From Paenibacillus sp. RC334 (GTDB lineage Bacteria; Bacillota; Bacilli; Paenibacillales; Paenibacillaceae): a stretch of DNA of 64,000 bases. This document shows positions 8,118 through 14,390 of the stretch, piece after piece (within the stretch, counting starts at the first letter, position 1; every line of letters begins with the position of its first letter). Position numbers and translations under genes: made by a program. The stretch is taken from the NCBI RefSeq assembly GCF_030034735.1, contig NZ_CP125370.1, forward strand, positions 496,001 to 560,000, given 5' to 3'. Below the pieces are notes generated by a model, which was not told where the DNA came from, did no database searches, and saw only the letters and a list, made by a program, of their open reading frames with translations.

Positions 8118-9446
8118 ATGGCAAATACGGATAAACTCGACCTGCCACTAATCGAATCGAATATGACAGCGGACGTTCCCCGCGACATGAATGCGCTGGC
8201 CGAGGCGGTGGACGCGAAGGTGGGCGTTGCGGGTGGGCTTGCGGTGCTTGGTGCGGACGGAAAGGTGCCTGCGGATCAGCTTAACGTAAAGGACCCGGTT
8301 GACGCGAGTCTAACACAAAAGGGGATCGTGCAGCTCACGAACGCCACGAATAGCACGTCTGAAACGTTAGCTCCGACGGCCAAGGCGTTGAAAACTACGT
8401 ATGACTTGGCGGCGAGTGCTTACAGACATAGAGGAAACGCGCCAAACGACTGGAACACCGCAATATTATCTGGTAACTATGCCGTGGCGGTTGCTAATTG
8501 GGCGGGATATTCTAATTACCCCGCTGGATCGTACACTTACGGAAAGCTTGTTGTTCACGGGGACTATGGTTTGCGTGTTCAAATTTACTATACACACGAC
8601 AACCCCGGACGTGTATACACTCGCGTATCATTTAACGATACGGATTGGAGGGCGTGGACGGAGGAAATCACGAGCAACACTGCTTCGAATTGGCAAAAGC
8701 ATAAGTTGACAGGAGACGGCGGTATTAATACTCAACTCTCTGCTGGCACAGACCTCAACAATGTTATTAAAAACGGGTTTTACACTGGGGAGGGTTTGCT
8801 CAACTGTCCAATAGGCTCGGCTTTAGGTAATTGGGCATATATTGAAGTTATGGCGCTCAGTACTGATGGGGCTCACGTTATCCAGAAATTATACAGTCTA
8901 TTCGGTGACGCTACGTTTTATATGCGTACGAGGAAGTCAGGCACATGGGGTCCGTGGTCACAAGACCTTTTTACGTCTGTCGTTGACGGTAAAGGCGCTG
9001 TTGCTGGCGCAATCAACGGCAAGGGCGGTAGTGCGAATGCAAGCAACTCATTCGCTGAATTGGCTGCGGCAGTAACGAATCTTCCGGTCAAAAGGTTTGC
9101 CAGCGGCACGTTCAACGGACAAAGCGCACAGGCGACGAGTAACGCTGTCGGAGTGGAAATGACCGTATCCGTTAGTCTGCCGTTTACCGTTACTCGCGTG
9201 TTTATACGTGTTGTGTTGGCTGAAACGGATGGTACGCGACATATAGACGCCATCTTAATGACTTCCAGCGTATTTAACGACAACAAGTCCGCTAAAGGCT
9301 GGCGTAATAACTACGTCAACGCCGGGTACCTTGAACCTCCGATACAAGGGTTTAGCGTAAAACTATCCGGTAGCAGGATAGACGCGTACGCCGGCGGTTC
9401 TCCAATCGCCAAAATATCCGCCTATGAATGGTGGGCTTACGAATAA
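8118..9446 (+). CDS. Tail fibre / receptor-binding protein with knob-like repeats
   Basis: A 442-residue protein starting at ATG 8118 behind CCGGAGGT. Residues 1-85 are a conserved baseplate-attachment region ending in VQLTNATNSTSETLAPTAKA. Residues of about 97-180 and 195-285 look like two pyocin-knob type units, each ending in a tryptophan-rich strand (DWRAWTEEI; TWGPWSQDLF). The C-terminal 150 residues are beta-rich and I do not recognise them. From about 8,430 the DNA becomes more AT-rich than in the neighbouring tail genes, the usual sign that the host-recognition part was exchanged by recombination. It would decide which cell surface the tail binds. Confidence 0.8.
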   Translation: MANTDKLDLPLIESNMTADVPRDMNALAEAVDAKVGVAGGLAVLGADGKVPADQLNVKDPVDASLTQKGIVQLTNATNSTSETLAPTAKALKTTYDLAASAYRHRGNAPNDWNTAILSGNYAVAVANWAGYSNYPAGSYTYGKLVVHGDYGLRVQIYYTHDNPGRVYTRVSFNDTDWRAWTEEITSNTASNWQKHKLTGDGGINTQLSAGTDLNNVIKNGFYTGEGLLNCPIGSALGNWAYIEVMALSTDGAHVIQKLYSLFGDATFYMRTRKSGTWGPWSQDLFTSVVDGKGAVAGAINGKGGSANASNSFAELAAAVTNLPVKRFASGTFNGQSAQATSNAVGVEMTVSVSLPFTVTRVFIRVVLAETDGTRHIDAILMTSSVFNDNKSAKGWRNNYVNAGYLEPPIQGFSVKLSGSRIDAYAGGSPIAKISAYEWWAYE

Positions 9447-9464
9447 AGGACGGAGGCTTAACGA

Positions 9465-9773
9465 ATGGAACAAACGTTAATAAACGCAGCACTCAAGGAC
9501 GGTATCTTCGCCGTCCTTTTTGTTGCGCTCTTTTTATATCAACTCCGCGAATCCCGGCGCATTCAGGACGACGGCAAGGCCCGTGAATCCCGCATCCAAG
9601 ACGAAGCAGCCGAGCGTGAGCTTCGCATCAATTCGGAAGCGCGTGAACGAGAGGACCGCCTACTGAAACTCGCGGAGGGCATTACGAGTCAATTTGAAAC
9701 GTTGGCGCAGCAGTACGAGACGCTTGCGATCGACGTTAACGATATCAAATCGGCAATTAAACGGGAGGGATAA
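9465..9773 (+). CDS. BhlA/UviB-like holin-associated membrane protein
   Basis: A 102-residue protein starting at ATG 9465 behind ACGGAGG. One N-terminal membrane segment (IFAVLFVALFLYQL) is followed by a long charged helix with short repeats of ARESRIQDEAAERELRIN type. This is the BhlA/UviB pattern, found beside endolysin genes of Bacillus and Clostridium phages and bacteriocins and thought to act as or with a holin. It stands directly before the endolysin. Confidence 0.75.
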   Translation: MEQTLINAALKDGIFAVLFVALFLYQLRESRRIQDDGKARESRIQDEAAERELRINSEAREREDRLLKLAEGITSQFETLAQQYETLAIDVNDIKSAIKREG

Positions 9774-9779
9774 CTTAAT

Positions 9780-10556
9780 ATGGCGAACAATCTAACGCTA
9801 GAACAAGTCCGTGTCAAATCCGCGAAACGGCTCGAAGGCGTAGCGCCCGTAATCAAAGCCGCCGCCGAAGCGCTTATCGACCGTTGCTATGCGCGCGGCG
9901 TGTGGATCGTCATTACGCAGGGGTTGCGGACATATGCGGAACAAGACGCGTTGTACGCGCAAGGACGTACGGAACCCGGGCAGATCGTAACGAAAGTACG
10001 CGGAGGCTATTCGATTCACAACTTCGGATACGCGGTAGACTTTGCGCTACTACTTCGCGATGGGCGGTCCGTCTCGTGGGATACGTTGAAGGACGACGAT
10101 AAGGATTCGTTACCAGACTGGGACGAGGTTGTCGAAGAAGCGAAGCGGCTTGGCTTCGAGTGGGGCGGTGATTGGCGTAAATTCGTAGATATGCCTCATT
10201 TACAGATGGTCTTCGGATTTACTACGGATCAATTCCGCGCAGGCAAGCGCCCTAGTCAGACGCAACTTAACGCAGCGTTGACGAAGATTGACGCACTTAA
10301 AACGAATAAATCGGAGGATGATGACGAGATGTCAACGGAAGAAAAAGCCGCATTTAAGGCGTTGCAGGATCGTGTAATCGCGCTGGAATCTACGAATAAG
10401 CTTGCAAAGGTGCCGGCGTGGGCGGAGCGGGCGTGTGTTAACGCAAAGGCGGCGGGGATCTTAGATACCGCAAACGACGGTTCTTACGATTTCTACCGGA
10501 TGGTTACGATACTCGATCGCGCCGGTGTATTTGGCACGAAGGGAGGTGCGGCGTAA
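9780..10556 (+). CDS. Endolysin, M15 family L-alanyl-D-glutamate / D-Ala-D-Ala peptidase
   Basis: A 258-residue protein starting at ATG 9780. Residues 1-150 form an M15 zinc peptidase with GLRTYAEQDALYAQGRT, the zinc site SIHNFGYAVDFA near residue 78 and the second zinc ligand in DMPHLQM near residue 140. The remaining 100 residues carry a helical segment and an acidic linker (KSEDDDEM), then a short unit (VPAWAERACVNAKAAGIL) that resembles wall- or spore-targeting repeats. The enzyme should cut peptide stems of peptidoglycan. Together with the neighbouring BhlA-like protein and holin it forms a lysis cassette at the end of the tail operon. Confidence 0.87.
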   Translation: MANNLTLEQVRVKSAKRLEGVAPVIKAAAEALIDRCYARGVWIVITQGLRTYAEQDALYAQGRTEPGQIVTKVRGGYSIHNFGYAVDFALLLRDGRSVSWDTLKDDDKDSLPDWDEVVEEAKRLGFEWGGDWRKFVDMPHLQMVFGFTTDQFRAGKRPSQTQLNAALTKIDALKTNKSEDDDEMSTEEKAAFKALQDRVIALESTNKLAKVPAWAERACVNAKAAGILDTANDGSYDFYRMVTILDRAGVFGTKGGAA

Positions 10557-10558
10557 TT

Positions 10559-10744
10559 ATGAAACAACGTTTAACTAATCCGTTATTCATCGCAGCCGTC
10601 GTTGGACTTGCGTATCAAGTCCTCGAAAAGTACGGAGTTGCGCCGGATTTCGGAACGTGGCAAATCGGAGTAGACATCGTTTCGTACGCGTTAATCGGGA
10701 CTGGTGTGTATTCAACGTTTAAGACGGAAGAGACAACGAAGTAA
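10559..10744 (+). CDS. Small phage holin
   Basis: A 61-residue protein at ATG 10559, with GGAGGTG 12 bases upstream inside the endolysin end. It has two hydrophobic segments (LFIAAVVGLAYQVL and VDIVSYALIGTGVY) separated by a short polar loop and a charged tail ending TEETTK. This resembles the small phi-LC3/phi-29-type holins that permeabilise the membrane for the endolysin. It is the last gene before a terminator. Confidence 0.75.
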   Translation: MKQRLTNPLFIAAVVGLAYQVLEKYGVAPDFGTWQIGVDIVSYALIGTGVYSTFKTEETTK

Positions 10745-10755
10745 GACGAGTATAT

Positions 10756-10797
10756 GCGGACTCATTTGCGCGATACTGCGTAGGTGGGTCCGCTTTT
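10756..10797 (+). terminator. Terminator of the tail/lysis operon
   Basis: GCGGACTC and GGGTCCGC form an 8-bp stem (one G-T pair) around a 22-base loop, followed by TTTT. The GCGGAC/GTCCGC arms return in the next terminator at 11,710, so the element uses a repeated terminator type. Confidence 0.65.
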
Positions 10798-10833
10798 ACA
10801 TAGTTCTATAGACTTGGTAAAAAAGTTTCATTT

Positions 10834-10847
10834 AGAACGTACGTTCC
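10834..10847 (+). promoter_or_regulatory. LexA/DinR-type box upstream of the antirepressor-like gene
   Basis: AGAACGTACGTTCC contains GAAC-N4-GTTC, which fits the Gram-positive SOS box CGAACNNNNGTTCG in all eight core bases. It lies 57 bases before the start at 10,904. Binding by LexA, and so induction by DNA damage, is inferred. Confidence 0.6.
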
Positions 10848-10903
10848 GAAGGTATATCCTCCCAATTTGTCGAAATAGTGAGCAATTTGGGGGAGGTGTC
10901 TAT

Positions 10904-11704
10904 ATGGCAAAAGGAAAGAAAAATGTTCAGCAGGTTTCGTATGACCTTACAGGGCGAAACGAACTCATCCTCACGGAGAGTAAGTCCATGCGGGATGATT
11001 TGGTTTTTAAGGACGACGTCATGGATAAGGTAAAGTTTGTTACTCTGCTAGAGGGAACAGCGGAGGCTACAATTAAACTTGCTGCGGAGTATTATGAGGT
11101 ACTACCTACTACGATAGAATCAGTAATTAGGAGAAACAGAGCGGAATTTAATGAGTACGCAGAGGTCCGCATACTGAAGGGGAAGAGTTTGAACGCACTC
11201 AAGACGCTCATGCAGGATGACGGAGCGTTTAAAGGTATAAGCTCTCTGACGTTAATTAACCGGCGCGGCCTTCTCCGTATTGGTATGCTCCTTACGGAAT
11301 CGGAAGTCGCGAAATCTATCCGCAACTACCTCCTCAACGTGGAAGAAATTGCGGACGCCGATCAACGCCAATGGGCGATCGAGCGTGAGATATCTAAACG
11401 AGAACGTCGTCGTCTCACGGACTCGATCCAATCGTTTTATAACGGTAGCCTCAAGAACGATAGAGGACTTGAGTACGCAACATTCACGAATCTCGTGTAT
11501 AAGGTCTTGTGGGATACGGACACGGTCGGACTTCGTGAGATGTACGGATTGGAAAAAGGCGAGGCAACCCGCGACGCTCTTAGTACCGAGGACTTGCGAA
11601 AGGTTGTAGACGTAGAGACTGCGATTAGCTCACTTATACGTCTTAGGAAGGATTACCGAGAAATACGTGATGAGTTGATCGCAGGGAAAGACAATTTCCG
11701 GTAA
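10904..11704 (+). CDS. Phage antirepressor-like regulatory protein
   Basis: A 266-residue soluble protein. The frame is open from 10,784, but ATG 10,904 has GGGGGAGGTG just before it. The N-terminal half (VMDKVKFVTLLEGTAEATIK ... TTIESVIRRNRAEFNEYAEV) suggests a helix-turn-helix-like unit. LTLINRRGLLRIGMLLTESE and IRNYLLNVEE resemble phage antirepressor/BRO-type proteins, and the C-terminal TFTNLVYKVLWD ... AISSLIRLRKDYREI resembles the C-terminal domain of such proteins. A LexA-type box upstream and its own terminator downstream make it a separately regulated unit. The exact family is uncertain. Confidence 0.45.
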   Translation: MAKGKKNVQQVSYDLTGRNELILTESKSMRDDLVFKDDVMDKVKFVTLLEGTAEATIKLAAEYYEVLPTTIESVIRRNRAEFNEYAEVRILKGKSLNALKTLMQDDGAFKGISSLTLINRRGLLRIGMLLTESEVAKSIRNYLLNVEEIADADQRQWAIEREISKRERRRLTDSIQSFYNGSLKNDRGLEYATFTNLVYKVLWDTDTVGLREMYGLEKGEATRDALSTEDLRKVVDVETAISSLIRLRKDYREIRDELIAGKDNFR

Positions 11705-11709
11705 GAGCG

Positions 11710-11742
11710 GCGGACTTGCCTTCGGGTGGGTCCGCTATTTTT
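11710..11742 (+). terminator. Terminator with TTCG loop
   Basis: GCGGACTTGCC-TTCG-GGTGGGTCCGC with G-T pairs in the upper stem, then TATTTTT. It ends the antirepressor-like gene and shares its GCGGAC/GTCCGC arms with the terminator at 10,756. Confidence 0.8.
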
Positions 11743-11754
11743 CGTTTATTCGTA

Positions 11755-11783
11755 GTGACAACGGACTAGTCCGATGGTATTAT
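11755..11783 (+). promoter_or_regulatory. Promoter with perfect 12-bp palindrome in the spacer
   Basis: GTGACA (11,755-11,760), a 17-base spacer and TATTAT (11,778-11,783) make a sigma-A-like promoter for the small membrane gene at 11,821. The spacer contains the perfect palindrome CGGACTAGTCCG (11,762-11,773), a likely repressor site because a dimer bound there would block RNA polymerase. Confidence 0.55.
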
Positions 11784-11820
11784 TTAGGTAAACGTGAGAT
11801 AACGGAGGGGGAGGATCAGT

Positions 11821-12024
11821 TTGAAAGATCAGGAATCCGCAGTAGCGGCGAAAGCAGCCGAAGAAGAGGACGACGGCGATCCGAGTTTTTGGGACATGTT
11901 TCCGTTTAAAGTCGATAAGCTATACGCAAGACTAATTTCCGGTTTCATAATTGGCGGCATCATCCTGTGGTTTTTGTACGGACTATTACGTTACGGACTT
12001 GTATTCAATGTAACGATAAATTAG
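11821..12024 (+). CDS. Small single-span membrane protein, unknown
   Basis: A 67-residue protein starting at TTG 11,821 behind GGGGGAGGA. The first 35 residues are very acidic (AAEEEDDGDPSFWDMFPF) and are followed by one membrane helix (LISGFIIGGIILWFLYGLLR). I do not recognise the family. It has its own promoter and terminator and is the last gene before the attachment site, a common place for phage accessory (lysogenic conversion or exclusion) genes. That role is only a guess. Confidence 0.6.
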   Translation: MKDQESAVAAKAAEEEDDGDPSFWDMFPFKVDKLYARLISGFIIGGIILWFLYGLLRYGLVFNVTIN

Positions 12025-12056
12025 CGCTTGTCTCTTCGGAGGCGAGCGCTTTTTCT
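12023..12056 (+). terminator. Terminator after the small membrane gene
   Basis: AGCGCTTGTCTC-TTCG-GAGGCGAGCGCT, a long stem with two G-T pairs and a TTCG loop, followed by TTTTTCTT. Confidence 0.85.
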
Positions 12057-12072
12057 TCGTTTTACGGACGCG

Positions 12073-12101
12073 TTGCTCGGACAATATCCCCGTGGTATAA
12101 T
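12073..12101 (+). promoter_or_regulatory. Promoter reading into the tRNA remnant
   Basis: TTGCTC, a 17-base spacer, and a perfect TATAAT (12,096-12,101). No gene with a plausible start follows before the terminator at 12,276, so it would make a transcript of about 205 bases covering the tRNA-Thr 3' half. Confidence 0.45.
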
Positions 12102-12204
12102 CGTCATGTACTAAAATACCAAACCGTAGGGCTTCGTACAATCCGTAGGTCATCGTCTGAATGTCCGTCATAGGCTACGTCTAGGTTTCGGGACGATAGC
12201 GGAG

Positions 12205-12256
12205 ATTAAACGCACTCGTAATGCGTAGGCCGGGGGTTCAATTCCCTTCACCAGCA
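12205..12256 (+). other. 3' half of tRNA-Thr(CGT); probable right attachment site of the prophage
   Basis: Bases 12,210-12,226 form a perfect anticodon arm (ACGCA-CTCGTAA-TGCGT, anticodon CGT for threonine). The variable loop AGGCC follows, then the T arm (GGGGG-TTCAATT-CCCTT, 12,232-12,248) and the acceptor strand CACCAGC with discriminator A (12,256). CCA is not encoded. The matching 5' acceptor strand GCTGGTG and a D arm are absent upstream. Integrases often recombine at the 3' half of tRNA genes and leave such a remnant at the far end. The phage genes lie to the left, which fits an intact tRNA at the other end, outside the window. Confidence 0.75.
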
Positions 12257-12275
12257 TTCTATGAAACTCAAGCAC

Positions 12276-12313
12276 AGCACGGCTTCCAAGCTTTTTGGAG
12301 GCCGCGTTTTTTT
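12276..12313 (+). terminator. Terminator behind the tRNA remnant
   Basis: CACGGCTTCC and GGAGGCCGCG pair around AAGCTTTTT and are followed by seven T. Most likely the original terminator of the tRNA gene. A closely related copy lies at 19,575-19,613. Confidence 0.75.
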
Positions 12314-12316
12314 GTG

Positions 12317-12871
12317 ATTTTGGACAATCTTCTAACATTCTTCTAACCTTTAGTCTAGTAAAGTGGGTTCTTCGGTGTTCATAGACTCCCCTGCAATTGA
12401 ATCCCCAATGTTTCTTAGGTTTCGTCAGTTTGGTGCTGTCTCGCTTTCGAGAGATTGGCTACAGGCCGCAGCTATTCTTTCTCAACTCAGCCACGATAGG
12501 CGTTCCTCAAAAGCGGGAGTGCGTTTTCTTCATCGCAGCCCCGTGAGGATTTACCTTCTCCACCTCCATGATTGGAGTACAGCGAACCGCCCCGTGTTGT
12601 ACAGGAACATTCGTAGCGGAGAGGGCAGGCCAATCAATTCAGACAGCCTAACTAACGTTGGCACAAATAGCGTCCACCGGATATGAACATGGGTGAATAT
12701 TGCGGAACGCGAAGAAGGTGTGGACATTGTAATGTATTCATGGGCCATCCTCTCAGGTTTATAGCCTTTTTTCTAGATATATGTTCCAGTCTAGTAAAAA
12801 CTAGTTGTTCGTCCATGTCTAAACCTAACAATATGCATACACTGAACTATCTTTATAGGGAGGTGTACGCA
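12317..12871. other. 555 bases without a supported gene
   Basis: Short open frames exist on both strands (107 codons on plus, 65 on minus), but none has a ribosome-binding site or recognisable protein. The 11-base direct repeat AGTCTAGTAAA occurs at 12,352-12,362 and 12,788-12,798, bracketing about 425 bases. The second copy is part of the palindrome-like CTAGTAAAAACTAG. The promoter of the collagen-like gene must lie in the right part. Confidence 0.4.
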
Positions 12872-14014
12872 TTGAGTTGTTCAGACAAAAAAAAATGTCG
12901 TAAAGGAAAAATAGAAACTGTATTCCCTTGGAAAAGAAAAAGAAAAGAACAGTGCCGAAAAGTTATTAAGAAGATAGTAAAGGTAAAATGTCCCCCACCA
13001 GAAGTGAATATTACTACTCCGACAGTTATTGGTCCTACGGGCCCACAAGGCATACAAGGCATACAAGGTTCTCAAGGAGTACCTGGACCGGCTGGAGCTA
13101 TAGGCCCACAAGGCTTTCCTGGCGCTACAGGAGCAGTAGGGGCGGCTGGGCCATCCGGAGCTACAGGTCCAACTGGTCCAGCGGGCGGTCCAGTCGGACC
13201 GACAGGAGCCACCGGCGCAACAGGAACAGTAGGTGCGGCGGGACCATCCGGCGCTACAGGAGCAGCAGGGGCGGCGGGACCAGCGGGAGCCACAGGACCA
13301 ACTGGTCCAGCGGGCGGTCCAGTCGGACCGACAGGAGCCACCGGCGCAACAGGAGCAGCAGGGGCGGCGGGAGCAGCGGGAGCCACCGGCGCAACAGGAG
13401 CAGCAGGGGCGGCGGGAGCAGCGGGAGCCACCGGCGCAACAGGAGCAGCAGGGGCGGCGGGAGCAGCGGGAGCCACTGGCGCAACAGGAGCAGCAGGGGC
13501 GGCGGGAGCAGCGGGAGCTACCGGCGCAACAGGAGCAGCAGGGGCGGCGGGAGCAGCGGGAGCCACTGGCGCAACAGGAGCAGCAGGGGGAGTATTGGGA
13601 TTTGCAGATTTTTTTGCCTTGATGCCTCCTGATAATGCAGCAACTGTTGCTCCGGGTACAGACGTAAGTTTTCCGCAAAATGGCCCTACCAGCGGGACTA
13701 CTATTACCCGAACCGGTCCTAGCTCTTTTAATTTAGCAGCAATAGGGACTTATCAGGTGCTCTCTCAGGTTAGCGTAACCGAAGCTGGACAACTCATCTT
13801 GACACTCAATGGCGCGGATCTCGCCTATACTGTAGTCGGACGTGCAACAGGTACATCGCAAATCGTAGAAATGGCTATAGTGCAAACGACGGTCATTAAT
13901 TCCATACTGACTGTTCGAAATCCTGCTGGCAATTCCACTGCACTTACTATTACTCCACTCGCTGGAGGAACAAGACCTGTTTCAGCACATCTTGTTATCA
14001 CACAATTAGCATAG
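12872..14014 (+). CDS. Collagen-like spore-surface protein with BclA-type C-terminal domain
   Basis: A 380-residue protein whose best start is TTG 12,872, 6 bases after GGGAGGTG. The frame is open further upstream, but that part looks non-coding. Residues 1-50 are cysteine- and lysine-rich ([12 protein letters not shown]). About 190 residues of uninterrupted Gly-X-Y follow, first [17 protein letters not shown], then alanine/threonine-only triplets (GAAGAAGAAGATGAT five times). The last 135 residues form a beta-rich TNF/C1q-like domain ([19 protein letters not shown] ... [10 protein letters not shown]) like the BclA C-terminus, which trimerises on the exosporium surface. Proline is lost in the later repeats, which may weaken the triple helix. 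Confidence 0.85.
   Translation: MSCSDKKKCRKGKIETVFPWKRKRKEQCRKVIKKIVKVKCPPPEVNITTPTVIGPTGPQGIQGIQGSQGVPGPAGAIGPQGFPGATGAVGAAGPSGATGPTGPAGGPVGPTGATGATGTVGAAGPSGATGAAGAAGPAGATGPTGPAGGPVGPTGATGATGAAGAAGAAGATGATGAAGAAGAAGATGATGAAGAAGAAGATGATGAAGAAGAAGATGATGAAGAAGAAGATGATGAAGGVLGFADFFALMPPDNAATVAPGTDVSFPQNGPTSGTTITRTGPSSFNLAAIGTYQVLSQVSVTEAGQLILTLNGADLAYTVVGRATGTSQIVEMAIVQTTVINSILTVRNPAGNSTALTITPLAGGTRPVSAHLVITQLA
13352..13576 (+). repeat. Five tandem 45-bp repeats inside the collagen-like gene
   Basis: The unit starts GGAGCAGCAGGGGCGGCG and codes for 15 residues (GAA three times, GAT twice). Five copies run without a break and differ only at single silent positions (ACC or ACT, GCC or GCT), a sign of recent expansion by slippage or unequal recombination. 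Copy number probably varies between strains. Confidence 0.9.
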
Positions 14015-14093
14015 CAAGATATCTTGCATATAAATAATCGAGAAATTTGCTATCTTTTACTGGACGGCTTTTCATATGATCATAATTAAAAGA

Positions 14094-14111
14094 AGGACGT
14101 ACAAACGTCCT
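14094..14111 (+). terminator. Hairpin after the collagen-like gene
   Basis: AGGACGT-ACAA-ACGTCCT, a perfect 7-bp stem, followed by CATCTTCC without a full T run. A second perfect palindrome, GCAAGATATCTTGC, lies at 14,014-14,027 directly at the stop codon. Confidence 0.45.
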
Positions 14112-14125
14112 CATCTTCCTCCAGA

Positions 14126-14218
14126 GTATCCCTCGGCAGAGATAGCGGCCCGTCACGCGTGGCATTTTGCAGAAATCCGCTATCTAGTATTTCATTAAAT
14201 GGGAAATCCGAGGGATAC
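14126..14218 (+). repeat. Nested inverted repeats
   Basis: Outer arms GTATCCCTCGG (14,126-14,136) and CCGAGGGATAC (14,208-14,218) and inner arms AGATAGCGG (14,140-14,148) and CCGCTATCT (14,177-14,185) are both perfect. Together they make one long stem with an internal bulge and a 28-base apical loop. It ends 4 bases before a small open frame. It could be an RNA structure, a decayed palindromic element or part of an older insertion. Confidence 0.7.
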
Positions 14219-14222
14219 GACA

Positions 14223-14390
14223 ATGGGAACAGCATACGAACAACAAAATGCAGCACTACAACATGAAATCGCGGTAATGGAAAGTATCCTGGAAAGCAAG
14301 GAGCAGTATCCCAAAATAGTTTCGTGTTGCGTCGTCATTCGGATCTCCACCTTTTTGGGGCTCTTAATTTTACGAGTTCAATCTATATAA
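14223..14390 (+). pseudogene. Short open frame cut by the IS630 element
   Basis: ATG 14,223 opens a 55-codon frame beginning MGTAYEQQNAALQHEIAVM, a polar amphipathic helix. Its stop (TATATAA) lies inside the left inverted repeat of the IS630 copy, so the original gene was probably longer. No ribosome-binding site of note and no recognised family. Confidence 0.35.

Noticed and set aside
12170..12256. A complete tRNA gene
   Set aside because: The 3' half folds perfectly, but no 5' acceptor strand GCTGGTG and no D arm are present within 80 bases upstream.
12363..12748. Open frames of 107 (plus) and 65 codons (minus) in the gap before the collagen gene
   Set aside because: No ribosome-binding site, no family resemblance, and composition unlike coding DNA nearby.
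13352..13576. CRISPR array
   Set aside because: The 45-bp repeats are directly joined, without spacers, and code for Gly-X-Y triplets in frame.
12881..13678. Long open frames on the minus strand and in other frames across the collagen region
   Set aside because: They translate into low-complexity proline/alanine, cysteine/serine or glutamine/arginine strings, a by-product of the repeat.
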